Shown in pieces: positions 12,101 through 23,673 of a stretch of DNA of 64,000 nucleotides. This DNA comes from Aptenodytes patagonicus (Eukaryota; Chordata; Aves; Sphenisciformes; Spheniscidae), in the NCBI RefSeq assembly GCF_965638725.1, contig NC_134951.1, forward strand, positions 24,001,746 to 24,065,745, written 5' to 3'. The position numbers were made by a program, and so were the translations under genes. How positions within the stretch are numbered: the stretch's first letter is position 1; the number at the start of each line of letters is the position of its first letter. The notes under the pieces are model-generated. The model saw only the letters and a list, made by a program, of their open reading frames with translations, did not search any database and was not told where the DNA came from.

Positions 12101-14684
12101 GTATCATCATTTAACATAATGCCATTTTTTTCAGCTACCAAGGCACTGCTGATCTGACTAGGGAAGCCTATGGCACACCTGTGGATAGATCTGGATACAT
12201 TAAGACTCACAAGACACATCATTACTCAAGAGCACATCCACTCCTGTTATTACGTGTGCCAATTAGCTGCTGTTAATCCAAGACAATACATTGTTTGTTG
12301 CTCTAAAGGAGTGACATACAATAGCTGCTATTTTGCAAAGAAACAAGGCATTAGGCTCTTTCCTGTGAAGAACCTGCAATTTCCTTTCCGTTTAGAAGAG
12401 GTGGAGCAAAGACGGATGAGCTTCTTAAGGAGCAAGGCATGTCCTCTCACTCTGCTCTGCTCCCCAAAGTCCACTAAAATGGGTATCTACTTCAAGACAC
12501 CCACCAGATATTGGCTCCTGTGCCAGGCTGAACATGTGTTCCTGGCTAGCCAGTCCTCAGTGGGTGTTTTTCACTGTGACAGTTGATATGAGAAATTATA
12601 TTACAATCTGTGATAAGAACTCTTCACGTTGTGTCCTTTGCTGCTTCTGTGGCTGATGAGACAAAAAGCTGGACTGTCAGACTCCATGTCCTCATGGGTC
12701 CCTCACTCCATCTGCAGAGGGTCCCAGATCATGAGAGGCTCCATCACAGCATCCCAAATATCTTCTGCAGCTTGCAACCTGCATAGAGTTGTAACCTGTC
12801 CAATGCACATATACACACAGCCCAGAATGAATATGAAGTTTTGAATTTGAACCACTTGTTTGTAAAAAGCTGGACAGATCATTCCCAGCAGTTCTGTACT
12901 GCTGCTGGGAAATTTTCTCATCAGTAAAACTGTGCACATGAGCAGGTGCATATGCAACTATTGAGCCGGGTTCTTCCTCCTCCTCCTCTACATCCCACAT
13001 TGCAACCCTGTTACACACATGCCAAATCTTCACAGTGAATCACACAAATGAGAGAGCTTAAGAAGCAGCCTTCTGACATGTAATTCCAGAAATGCAGGTA
13101 TTTGCATATTGCAGCTGAGGATAGGCGGCCATGAGATCTCCTGTGATGCCTGCAAATGACTGGGAGGCTTGCAAAGGCCTGCCATATTTTATGTATGAGA
13201 AAGACCCTAACATACAGTATGCTGTGCTTTTCTGTAGCTAGGGACATTTTTAATTTGTTTCAGAGCACAGCCACAGTGTGAAAAAATAGCCACAGTAGGG
13301 ATGTTTGGGATATCAGGACTCTGGAACGGAAAAGGATTCATTCTAAGAAGATAACAGAGGTACATTCAAAGCATGACCACCATTTTGGTTCTAATTCTAA
13401 AGCACTGATTTACAACAGAAGCACACAACTTCAGTCAATCATTTCACTGGTACCTCTGTTCGTTTCAAACAAAATTTTCAGATACTCAAAATGTGTGGGT
13501 TACTATATTCCATATGGCTTTATAAATTGTGAGTCATGAATCCTACAATGATTTTTTTTTCCTCCTTTTTTTAAAACCCAAACTTCAAGGTCTACACTTC
13601 AAAGCACCTGATCCACCTTCTAAACAAACCTGTAGAATCTTCTTTTTGGAAGGGCTGGAACTTCTTCTACATGTGATGACAGCTGAAATGAATGTGGAGC
13701 TATTATCAAAATGTAGAATTTTATTGAAATTTACCATTCCTGCATAAGCAAATGTATCTGAACATTGAGAAGTTCTGAAGTCTTCCTTAGTGGTCTGCTA
13801 GGAAAGTTACTTACATTTAGTGGTAATGGATATCTACATCTGTAACATACAAAAACGGTTTCTAATTTAGAAACTGTAAATGCTTTGATCCATCCTTGCA
13901 GATAAAAAGGCCTGAATATATATTGCTGTATGCTGTGTATTTCCAATGCAACAGGCTTATGAATTAGTCCACCCAAAACACAAAATGTCTGTAAATTCTC
14001 TTATAAGACTTTAAACCGCAATATAAGAAGATATAAATTACTGGAGCCTTTCAAGTATGATAGAAAACGCTTCAAAGCTTTAAATTAAATTACATAGCTT
14101 TAGTGGGAACCTTGCTAGTTGAATTTCTGTTCTCGCACACTTTCTGACATGTCCCCTTGTTTTGTTTCCTTGTAATTGCCTTCACATTGCTGATCACACA
14201 AGGTTCCCGTCCCTTACTATCTGTATTCCTATTTAAATGTTCTAATCCCTTAAAGACACATCTATTATTTCTGGCGTGCCATTGTGCCAGCACAGTTGTG
14301 GCTATTTAGCACGACTGATAATCTACTTTCAGGCATAATCCTGTGTAAAGGTACATGTCTTCTGTTGTGAACTCTCCAGCTGAACACTAGAAGATTCTTT
14401 CATCAACTTAAGAAGAGGGTAGAACAATCTATGCAGGAAATAAAGCATGAAAAATACATTAATCAAGAGAGTAGCATTTCTATAATGTTTATTTTTTCAT
14501 TAGGTAGTCTTTATTCTGATTAAGCGTTGTGGCTGTCTGACTGTGAGGCCAACCAGAAATGATTAAAACAGAATTCAAATTACCTAGAAGTGGAAAACAA
14601 AACAAGAGGGGAACAGTAGTGAACATTTGCACTTTAGGACTTAGCATGGAGTTCTCTCTTCAGAGATCATATTTCCCATGGCAC
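9151..14684. other. Unassigned intergenic sequence
   Basis: No gene could be supported. A short stretch at 9630-9745 resembles an old amniote repeat and is listed separately. Nothing else was recognised. Confidence 0.4.
9630..9745 (+). repeat. Possible old amniote interspersed repeat fragment (MIR-type)
   Basis: The string GGTCCTGCCACAAAGAGCCT followed by ACAGTC resembles the conserved 'CCCTGCCCCAAAGAGCTTACAGTCT' core of an old sauropsid/amniote repeat, as does the region at 27640-28180. Assigned from memory of that core only. Confidence 0.35.
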
Positions 14685-14904
14685 AACACTAACAGCTCAC
14701 TAGGACCAGATGGTATTCACCTAAGAGCTCTAAACCAACCGAAGGATGAAATAACACAACTGCGAGCCGTGGAGTGTAACCTCTCACTGGGAATTGTCTC
14801 AGTGTCAGGGGATGGGAAGGTGGTGAAATGGCTAATTTTTACAAAGGATTCCAGGGGTGATCTGAGGAACTACAGACCAGCGAACCTGATGTCCTTGTTC
14901 AGCA
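14685..14904 (+). mobile_element. Old CR1 LINE copy, 5' part, interrupted by a younger CR1
   Basis: The plus strand encodes SLGPDGIHLRAL and, further on, KDSRGDLRNYRPANLMSLFS. These are the CR1 reverse transcriptase segments normally [12 protein letters not shown] and [14 protein letters not shown]. The copy stops at GTTCAGCAAA (14895-14904), where the younger minus-strand CR1 begins. It resumes at 16758 exactly where the same old element should continue. Confidence 0.72.
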
Positions 14905-16757
14905 AATCATAGAATCATAGAATTGTTTAGGTTGGAAAAGACCTTTGAGATCATCAAGCCCAACTGTTAACCTAGCACTGCCAAGTCCACCACTAAACCA
15001 TGTTCCTAAGCACCACCTCTACACGTCTTTTAAATACCTCCAGGGACGGTGACTCAACCACTTCCCTGGGCAGCCTGTTCCAATGCTTGATAACCCCTTC
15101 AGTGAAGAAATTTTTCCCAATATCCAATCTAAACCTCCCCTGGCGCAACTGGAGGCCATTTCCTCTCATCGTATCACTAGTTACTTGGGAGAAGAGACCG
15201 ACACCCACCTCACTACAACCTCCTGTCAGGTAGTTGTAGAGAGCGATGAGGTCTCCCCTCAGCCTCCTTTTCTCCAGGCTAAACAGTCCCAGTTCCCTCA
15301 GCGACTCCTCATAAGACTTGTGCTCTAGACCCCTCACCAGCCTCGTTGCCCTTCTCTGGACACGCTCCAGCACCTCAACATCCTTCTTGTAGTGAGGGGC
15401 CCAAAACTGAACACAGTATTCGAGGTGCGGCCTCACCAGTGCTGAGGACAGGGGCACGATCACTTCCCTACTCCTACTGGCCACACTATTTCTGATACAG
15501 GCCAGGATGCCATTGGCCTTCTTGGCCACCTGGGCACACTGCCAGCTCATGTTCAGCCGGCTGTCGACCAACACCCCCAGGTCCTTTTCCTCCAGGCAGC
15601 TTTCCAGCCACTCTTCCCCAAGCCTGTAGCGCTGCATGGGGTTGTTGTGGCCAAAGTGCAGGACCCGGCACTTGTCCTTGTTGAACCTCATACAGGTGGC
15701 CTGGGCCCATTGATCCAGCCTGTCCAGGTCCCTCTGCAGAGCCTTCCTACCCTCGAGCAGATCAACACTCCCGCCCAACTTGGTGTCGTCTGCAAACTGA
15801 CTGAGGGAGCATTCGATCCCCTCGTCCAGATCATCGATAAAGATATTAAACAGAACTGGCCCCAATACTGAGCCTCGGGAACAACACTTCTGACTGTCCA
15901 CCAACCGGATTTAACTCCATTCACCACAACTCTCTGGGCCCGGCCATCCAGCCAGTTTTTGACCCAGCGCAGAGTCCACCTGTCTAAGCCGTAAGCAGCC
16001 AGTTTCTCCAGGAGAATGCTGTGGGAGGCAGTGTCAAAGGCCTTACTAAAGTCCAGGTAGACCACATCCACAGCCTTTCCCTCATCCACTAAGCAGGTCA
16101 CCTTGTCATAGAAGGAGATCAGGTTAGTCAAGCAGGACCTGCCTTTCATAAACCCATGCCGACTGGACCTGATCGCCTGGTTGTCCTGTACATGCCGTGT
16201 GATGGCACTCAAGATGATCTGCTTCATAACCTTCCCTGGCACCGAGGTCAGACTGACAGGCCTGTCGTTCCCTGGATCCTCCTTCTGGCCCTTCTTGTAA
16301 ATGGGCATCACATTTGCTAACCTCCAGCTGGTTAGCAGTCCCAGTCAGCTGGGACCTCCCTGGTTAGCCAGGACTGCTGATAAATGATTGAAAGAGGCTT
16401 GGTGACCACTTCTGCCAGCACCCTCACTACCCTTGGGTGGATCTCATCTGGCCCCATAGACTTGTGTGCATCTAAGTGGTGTATCAGGTCGCTAACCATT
16501 TCCCCTTGGATTATGGGGGCTTCATTCTGCTCCCCATCCCTGTCTTCCAGCTCAGGGGGCTGGGTAGACCCTGAGAACAACTGGTCTTACTATTAAAGAC
16601 TTAGGCAAAGAAGGCATTAAGTACCTCATCCTTTTCCTCATCCTTTGTCACTATGTTTCCCCCCGCATCCAATGAAGGATGGAGATTCTCCTTAGCCCTC
16701 CTTTTGTTGATAATGTATTTATAAAAACATTTTTTATTGTCTTTTATGGCAGTATCA
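14905..16757 (-). mobile_element. CR1 LINE, 5'-truncated (1.85 kb), inserted in an older CR1
   Basis: The 3' end carries the CR1 terminal repeats (AATCATAGAATCATAGAATT) followed by TTTAGGTTGGAAAAGACC. Homology to the long copy at 59663-63057 continues through the 3' UTR and the reverse transcriptase region. It ends at about 16757, at the ORF2 segment AIKDNKKCFYKYI. It is of the same subfamily as the 59663 copy but has more damage. Confidence 0.92.
14993..16757 (-). pseudogene. CR1 ORF2 reverse transcriptase and C-terminal domain, several frameshifts
   Basis: Decayed ORF2 of the 14905-16757 element. From 16757 downward: linker ending [20 protein letters not shown] (16601-16846 frame), a segment with SMGPDEIHPRVV (16332-16580), reverse transcriptase motifs [20 protein letters not shown] and [15 protein letters not shown] (15688-16311), then a frame change near 15890. 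The last frame gives [20 protein letters not shown], catalytic FADD (15785-15796) and the full C-terminal domain to VLRNMV (14993). A short duplicated insertion near 16330 adds a stop in front of YKKG. The endonuclease was never inserted. Not functional. Confidence 0.88.
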
Positions 16758-17600
16758 GTAGGAAACATTGCAAGGAAGAGAATGAGCAGACACATGGAAA
16801 AATATATTGGGAAGCACTCCATTAAGCTTCTGTAAAAGGAAGACATACCTCACAAGCCTATTGGCATTTTTTTTGAGGAATCGACAAATAAGCGGACAAG
16901 GTGTACTAAAGTGCATTTTTAAAATTCATTGGGAAAAAAAAAGCTCTTAAAAAGGAAGTCTCATGGGCTAAGAAGATCCTCATTTGAATGAATAAGCAAT
17001 TAAAAGATACAAAAGAAAAAGCAGGAATGCAGAGTTTTCCCACTGGAAGGAAGTCACCAACACAATCCTCTGGGACTTTGTGCCAGGATCTGTGCTGCTC
17101 AGCAAAGTCCTAAATGACCTGGAAAAGGTGATGAATAACAGGGAAGCAGAGACTGCTGATTCCACTACAGTTATCACAGGGACTAAAATTGAAAGCTGAC
17201 TGTGCAGTGCTGCAGAAGAGCACTACGATCACGAACAACTTGTGATAAAATGGCAGATGAAATTCCGTGTAGCGTATTGCAAAGTGGTGCACATAATTAC
17301 TTAAACTGATAAGGACCGTTCAGGAATGAAATAACAGTTCTGTGAAGATGTCAGCTCAGTACCCAGTAAGGGGTCAAAAAAGCAACTGAATTATTTGGAA
17401 AGGACTAGAGAACAAATCAAAGCACACTTCAAAAAATGCATGGTGAACCTGCATTTTTAGTAACATGGGCAGTTTTGGTCCTCCCATCTCTGAAAGGATG
17501 AAGCAGACTTGGAAAAGATACAGGAAAGGGCAAAAAGGGTATAAAGAAAAGTAGGAAAAGTTTCTTTATGAAGAATGAGCAAACAGGACCCTTCAAGGTG
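16758..17600 (+). mobile_element. Old CR1 LINE copy, 3' part, resuming after the younger insertion
   Basis: After the younger CR1 the plus strand reads as the next part of the same old element: GCAGACACATGGAAAAATAT, then GTAAAAGGAAGACATACCTC and ACAAGCCTATT (the KGKSCLTNL segment), GACTTTGTGCCAGGATCTGT, AAAGCTGACTGTGCAGTGCT, and AAAATGGCAGATGAAATTC (KWQMKF) followed by TGCAAAGTGGTGCACAT (CKVVH). Further on comes GTTTTGGTCCTCCCATCTCT with GGAAAAGATACAGGAAAGGG. No frame is open for long. Similarity fades near 17600. Confidence 0.68.
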
Positions 17601-19169
17601 GATGTGTCCTTTTACTCTTCTTCCCTGCTTCCTTACCTCCTCTATATGTCTTCCTCTCCCTCTCATGTTACCGTGTTCTTACCAACACTTCCATAGTCTT
17701 CCCAGACCTGCAGGCAAATGGAGGGTTTGAAATACAAGCTGTTGGGATTTTCTTTCCTCACTCAGAGTTAGAGGGAGGGCTTCCTCTGATCTTCCCATAC
17801 TCCTTCTCCAAGGCAGGAAATGCATAAGGATTCACTGCCCCCCTGCCCCAATACACAAAGGAAAAAAAACCCGCCTTTGAGTTTTTTACCTCCTTCCCGC
17901 ATCATAGCCTTGTCAACAAGATTTTTACTGACTGATTATCAGACATTGACTTCTCCGTTTCGGAGGCAGAAAGACTGCTTTCAGCGCATGACTTCTCTGT
18001 GAATTAGGAACTGCTGTGACAGATTGTCCCACCTTGAAGTTACTTTCAGAGCTGATTGTAAACTCCTCCCATTTCACAGCTTATAGAAATCTCAGTCAAC
18101 TGCTTTTCCCTGATGGCAAGGTGGTACTACTAGTTAAGCATGGTTCAGTCTTACGTCTCACTTATGGGAACTTTGTGTCAACTTTATTTGGAAACGAGCA
18201 CAAGTACTACAATAGCCAGGGGGTGCAAATGCCCTGGCTGCTTCATCTTAAAATTTAGCTCTGACCAGCTTTTGACTCTGATGGAAAACTACTCCAACTT
18301 GAAAGACATGTTCATGGATTCCCATTCATTTGAGCTAAAGACAGATATTCAGTTACTGAGAAACGCACTGCTTCAATCCTTGGCTCATACCACTTCAAAG
18401 ACCAACGCACAGTTCAGTTCAGTTTCAGGACTGACCGGCTGTGGGCTGGAAGCTGCCGTTTGTATAGGCTCTACAAAGACTTCCCATGAGGTGCCTATCA
18501 ATTCATTCCTATGAGCTTCTATGCAAAAGCCTTTGCCTGCCAGAGACGATTTGGTTTTTACACTGGTCTATAGGAAGTGCCCAATTATACAGATTATGCA
18601 GAATCCTCCTTTGCTTGGTTCCCTACAGTCTGAAGCACTCATCTTCGTTAACTTAGTGTCACGTATTTTTGTGAGCGTTAAAAACTCTGTGGAAGGTTGA
18701 GTGTAGCATTGTGGAAAAAAGGTTGCCAGTCACTATAAAAATGCAAAGCACAACCAAGGGAGGGTACTTTAATTTCGGATAGACAGCTGTAAAATTGCTT
18801 AGCAAAGACAGTTGGAAATTTGTTTGCATTTCTTCCCAATTGCAATGCAGAGGTGAATGGCTGTGCACTGATAAAGCCATCTGTCTTGTGGGTGCCTGGA
18901 GGAAACCTCTGCACCAAAGCAATATTGCCAATTTTATAGTTAATATCCTGGTGCACAATACTCTTGAGCTGAGAGCTGGACTGCAGCCATTTCCGCCGCC
19001 TTAGGGCATACCACAGAACAGCACGCTCAGTTGTAATGACTCTTGCTCACAAGCACAGGCTGCCAGATTGGGAAAGGGAATAAATATCCCTGCAGGGCAC
19101 AATGGCAATGCGAGCACACCATTCCGTGCACTGAGATAATATTCAGGTCCACGGACTCAGATTTGAACC
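17601..19169. other. Unassigned intergenic sequence
   Basis: No gene or repeat recognised. Confidence 0.4.
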
Positions 19170-19349
19170 GAGGGGAGGGGAGGGGAGGGGAGGGGAAGGA
19201 AGGGAAGGGGAGGGAAGGGAAGGGGAAGGGGAAGGGGAAGGGGAAGGAGAAGGAGAAGGAGAAGGAGAAGGAGAAGGAGAAGGAGAAGGAGAAGGAGAAG
19301 GAGAAGGAGAAGGAGAAGGAGAAGGAGAAGAGAAGGAGAAGAGAAGGAA
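19170..19349 (+). repeat. 180-nt uninterrupted purine tract (AGGGG/AAGGGG/AGAAGG repeats)
   Basis: Every plus-strand base from 19170 to 19349 is A or G. It begins with about five GGGGA units (G-quadruplex-type spacing), passes through AAGGG variants and ends as a long (GGAGAA)n array. The minus strand is all pyrimidine. Such tracts are prone to triplex formation and length change. Confidence 0.97.
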
Positions 19350-20504
19350 CAGGAACTGTGGGTAGAATGCTTTTATTGGGTAGGTTTTTCAGATGACTTG
19401 CTTATCTTGGATATTCACAAAGAATAACAACAACAATTTAGGGGCTCATCAAAAAAGAAAAAAAGGTGGTAAAGACTGGCCTATTTTGGATTTCCAACAG
19501 ATAGTTTCATGGTTTTTGTAGTATTATAGGGTTCTTTTCAGACTTCTTTGGTTGACTTCAAACAAAATACCATGCAAGAAACTGCTGTACAAAGCATCCA
19601 TGATTTCTGGATACCAGTAATTCCTATGATTTGGATCAGCCTTGGACAACCGGAGCTGCATCAAGGTTGATAGAGAAGACCCTTAGTTATTATTCAAAAG
19701 ACTAATTACCCTCTTAGAGATACTTGCTCAATGACATCTCACCTTTGTGACTTTTACCTCCCAAGTTTCCCACCACTCTCATTTGAAAGTGCAAGTCTCA
19801 GGTTATCCATGAGAATGTTGTTAAGCACAGCGCAGAACGAGTCTGCAAATCACCACCACAACCTACAAGGGAAAAGCTACACTCACATAGCCCCATCTCT
19901 CCTTCCCTCCTGTTCACATCACCTTGGTAAGTCACTGCTGCCAGTTGCTTCCCAGGATCTGCCCATGTTCACATTCTCATCCTATGGTACCTGCAAGGTA
20001 GTTTGAGACTGCTTTTCACTCTGTGAAACAGGGCAAGGCCTTGCAAATTATGGAGAAAGTGGATGGCCATGGGACTTCTAGAAACACAACACTCAGCTAA
20101 GTTTTTGTTTCTCAGGTACCCTGACAAGGACACCTGAAATGTTTTTGGCTTGATATTGAACTTTGAGATTTTTTGCTTATGCATAAGGGAATCAGACTGA
20201 AAGAAAGGATGTTGCCAGGGCACTTTGACAGAAACGCTGCTTTTTTCCCTAAGGCTTCCAGTGCAGGGGAGAGTTAAGGAACCTTTTGGAATCCTGCAAG
20301 GCATGTTCTGTGTTAGCACAGAGCCAGAACCTGGGAGCTGGAGGCTCTATGCTGTTTGTATGCAAGGGGTTTATACAGCCACAGGTCAGATTCTGGCTAG
20401 GGCAATTAGACTTTCCTCAAATAAAGCAGCAGAACTGCATTCACCAGCTTTATTCACACTGAGAAAACAAATCAATGTATCACTCTGAATATCTCTTGTC
20501 TTTG
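19350..20504. other. Unassigned intergenic sequence
   Basis: No gene or repeat recognised between the purine tract and the plus-strand CR1. Confidence 0.4.
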
Positions 20505-20509
20505 GCTCT

Positions 20510-20644
20510 TATCTTTGGCAAGTCCATGGGACTCGCTTTGAGAAACCTGGTCTACTGGGGGCTGATGGGGTCCATCTGTCAGAGAAGGGGAAGAGCATCT
20601 TCAGTCATAGGTTTGCCAAGCTGGTGAAGAGGGCTTTAAACTAG
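20510..20644 (+). pseudogene. CR1 ORF1, last about 45 codons (SGNH/esterase-like C-terminus)
   Basis: The frame reads GTRFEKPGLLGADGVHLSEK and ends LVKRALN with TAG at 20642-20644. The DGVHLS motif with the catalytic-type Asp and His is intact here, unlike the copy at 62613. ORF2 starts two nucleotides after the stop. Confidence 0.72.
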
Positions 20645-20646
20645 AG

Positions 20647-23628
20647 ATGCCGGGGGAGGGGAACCTCAATCCATCCCACTCCTACCAGTTTGATGCCAGG
20701 GCCAGCAAGAGATGCCCAGAGCCTGGAGAAGGAACACAGGTCAGCAGGAGAGCGCCTGAAGAGCAGCACAAAGGAACTCCAGGCATTAAGACAGCTTCAT
20801 CGGGGGCTCAACTTAAATGCCTCTATGCAAACGCACGTAGCATGGGGATTAAACAAGAGGAATTAGAGACGTGTGCACGCCTGCAGGGCTATGACCTTAT
20901 TGGCATCACGGAGACATGGTGGGATGGCTCCTACGATTGGAGTGTTGGGATGGAGGGATACAAGCTCTTTAGGAAGGACAGACAGGGGAGACGAGGAGGG
21001 GGTGTTGCCCTCTATGTCAATGACCAGCTGGAGTGCAGGGAGCTCTGCCTGGGGATGGGTGAGGAGCCAACTGAGAGCTTGTGGGTCAGAATTAAAGGGA
21101 AGGCAGGGACAGGTGACATTACGGTGGGGGTCTGCTACAGGCCACCCGACCAGGAAGACCGAGTGGATGAGGCCCTCTATAGACAGACAGGAGCAGCCTC
21201 ACGCTCACAAGCCCTGGTCCTCATGGGGGACTTCAACCACCCCAATATCTGTTGGAGGGACAACACGGCAGGGCGTAAGCAATCCGGGAGGTTCCTGGAA
21301 CGCATCGATGATAACTTCCTTCTCCAAGTGGTAGAGGAGCCAACGAAGAGAGGTGCTATGCTGGGACCTTGTTCGTACCAACAAGGAGGGGCTGGTGGGG
21401 AATGTGAAGCTCAAGGGCAGCCTGGGCTGCAGTGACCATGAAATGGTGGAGTTCAAGATCCTTAGGGCAGTGAGGAGGGCGTACAGCAAGCTCACTACCC
21501 TGGACTTCAGGAGAGCAGACTTTGGCCTCTTCAGGGATCTGCTTGGTAGAGTGCCATGGGACAAAGCCCTGGAGGGAAGAGGGGCCCAAGAAAGCTGGGT
21601 AATATCCAAGGATCACCTCCTCCAAGCTCAGGAGCGATGCATCCCAACAAAGAGGAAGTCAGGCAAAAACACCAGGAGGCCTGCAGGGATGAACAAGGAG
21701 CTCCTGGACAAACTCAAACACAAAAAGGAAGCCTACAGAGGGTGGAAGCAAGGACAGGTAGCCTGGGAGGAATACAGAGAAATTGTCTGAGCAGCCAGGA
21801 ATCAGGTTAGGAAAGCTAAAGCTCTGATAGAATTAAATCTGGCCAGGGACATCAAGGGCAACAAGAAAAGACTCTATAGGTACATCGGGGATAAAAGGAA
21901 GAGAAGGGAAAATGTGGGCCCTCTCCGGAATGAAATGGAAGACTTGGTTACCCGGGACACGGAGAAGGCGGAGGTACTCAATTACTTTTTTGCCTCGGTC
22001 TTCACCGGCAAGTGCTCGAGCCTCACTGCCCAAGCTGCAGAAGGCAAAGGTGGGGACTGGGAGAATGAAGAGCCACCCACTGTGGGAGAACACCAGGATC
22101 GAGACCATCTAAGGCACCTGAAGGTGCACAAGTCCATGGGACTCGATGAGATCCATCCGCGGGTTCTGAAGGAACTGGCAGATGAAGTTCCTAAGCCACT
22201 CTCCATCGTATTTGAGAAGTCGTGGCAGTCCAGTGAAGTTCCCACTGACTGGAAAAGGGGAAACATCACCCCCATTTTTAAAAAGGGAAAAAAGGAAGAC
22301 CCGGGGAACTACAGGCCAGTCAGTGTCACGTCTGTGCCTGGCAAGATCATGGAGCAGATCCTCCTGGAAGCTATGCTAAGGCACATGGAGGACAGGGAGG
22401 TGATTCGAGACAGCCAGCACGGCTTCACCAAGGGCAAGTCCTGCCTGACTAACCTAGTGGCCTTCTATGGTGGAGTGACTACATCAGTGGACATGGGAAG
22501 GGCTACGGATGTCGTCTATCTGGACCTCTGTAAGGCCTTTGACACAGTCCCCCACAACATCCTTCTCTCTACACTGGACAGGTATGGATTTGATGGGTGG
22601 ACTGTCCAGTGGGTGAGGAATCGGTTAGATGGTTGCATCCAGAGGGTAGTGGTCAACGGCTCAATGTCCAGATGGAGGTTGGTGACGAGTGGCATCCCAT
22701 GGGGGTCTGTACTGGGACCAGTACTGTTTAATATCTTCATCAATGACATAGACAGTGGGATCGAGTGCAACCTCAGCAAGTTTGCAGATGACACCAAGCT
22801 GAGCGGTGCGGTCGACACGCCAGAGGGACGGGATGCCATCCAGAGGGACCTGGACAAGCTCGAGAAGTGGGCCTGTGTGAACCTCATGAGGTTTAACAAG
22901 GCCAAGTTCAAGGTCCTGCACCTGGGTCAGGGCAACCCCTGGTATCAATACAGGCTGGCGGATGAAGGGATTGAGAGCAGCCCTGCCGAGAAGGACTTGG
23001 GGGTCCTGGTGGGTGAAAAGCTGGACATGACCCAGCAATGTGCACTTGCAGCCCAGGCGGCCAACCGCATCCTGGGCTGCATCAAAAGAAGTGTGGCCAG
23101 CAGGTCGAGGGAGGGGATTCTGCCCCTCTGCTCTGCTCTGCTCTGGTGAGACCCCACCTGGAGTACTGTGTCCAGCTCTGGAGCCCTCAGCATAAGAAAG
23201 ACAGGGACCTGTTGGAGCATGTTCAGAGGAGGGCCATGAAAATGATCAGGGGGATGGAACACCTCTCCTATGAAGAAAGGCTGAGAGAGTTGGGGTTGTT
23301 CAGCCTAGAGAAGAGAAGGCTTCGGGGACACCTTCTTGCAGCCTTTCAGTACTTAAGGGGGGCTTATAGAAAAGATGGCAGCAAACTTTTGAGCAGGGCC
23401 TGTTGCGACAGGACAAGGGGGAATGGCTTTAAACTAAAGGGGGGTAGATTGAGACTAGATGTAAGGAAGAAATTTTTTATGCTGAGGGTGGTGAAGCACT
23501 GGCACAGGTTGCCCAGAGATGTGGTGGATGTCCCATCCCTGGAAACATTCAAGGTCAGGTTGGAGGGGGCTCTGAGCAACCTGATAAAGTTGAAGATGTC
23601 CCTGCCCACGGCAGGGGGGTTGGACTAG
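20647..23628 (+). pseudogene. CR1 ORF2 (endonuclease + reverse transcriptase) with two frameshifts and one nonsense codon
   Basis: ORF2 begins at ATG 20647, MPGEGNLNP. The endonuclease motifs are present in order: YANARSMGIKQEELE, GITETWW, MGDFNHP, and after the first frameshift (about 21350-21365) [10 protein letters not shown]. An in-frame TGA interrupts at 21788-21790. The frame then continues through [53 protein letters not shown] and catalytic FADD at 22781-22792. A second frameshift at about 23125-23146 lies in a CTCTG slippage array. The C-terminal domain finishes in another frame at 23628. About 990 codons in all, the expected CR1 length. Not functional. Confidence 0.9.
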
Positions 23629-23673
23629 ATGACCTTTAGAGGTCCCTTCCAACCCAAACTATTCTATGATTCT

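Larger units (their letters stand above)
20505..23673 (+). mobile_element. CR1 LINE, 5'-truncated (about 3.2 kb), plus strand, second subfamily
   Basis: It contains the end of ORF1, a whole but broken ORF2 and a short 3' UTR ending CTTCCAACCCAAACTATTC with TATGATTCT, the CR1-type 3' terminus. The 3' end (GGACTAGATGACCTTTAGAG) differs from the copies at 14905 and 59663, so this is another CR1 subfamily; the fragment at 25405-25640 belongs with it. The exact 5' limit is uncertain by some tens of bases. Confidence 0.92.

Noticed and set aside
19043..19396. 117-codon plus-strand frame with a long Lys-Glu repeat.
   Set aside because: It is the translation of the purine microsatellite, not a protein gene.
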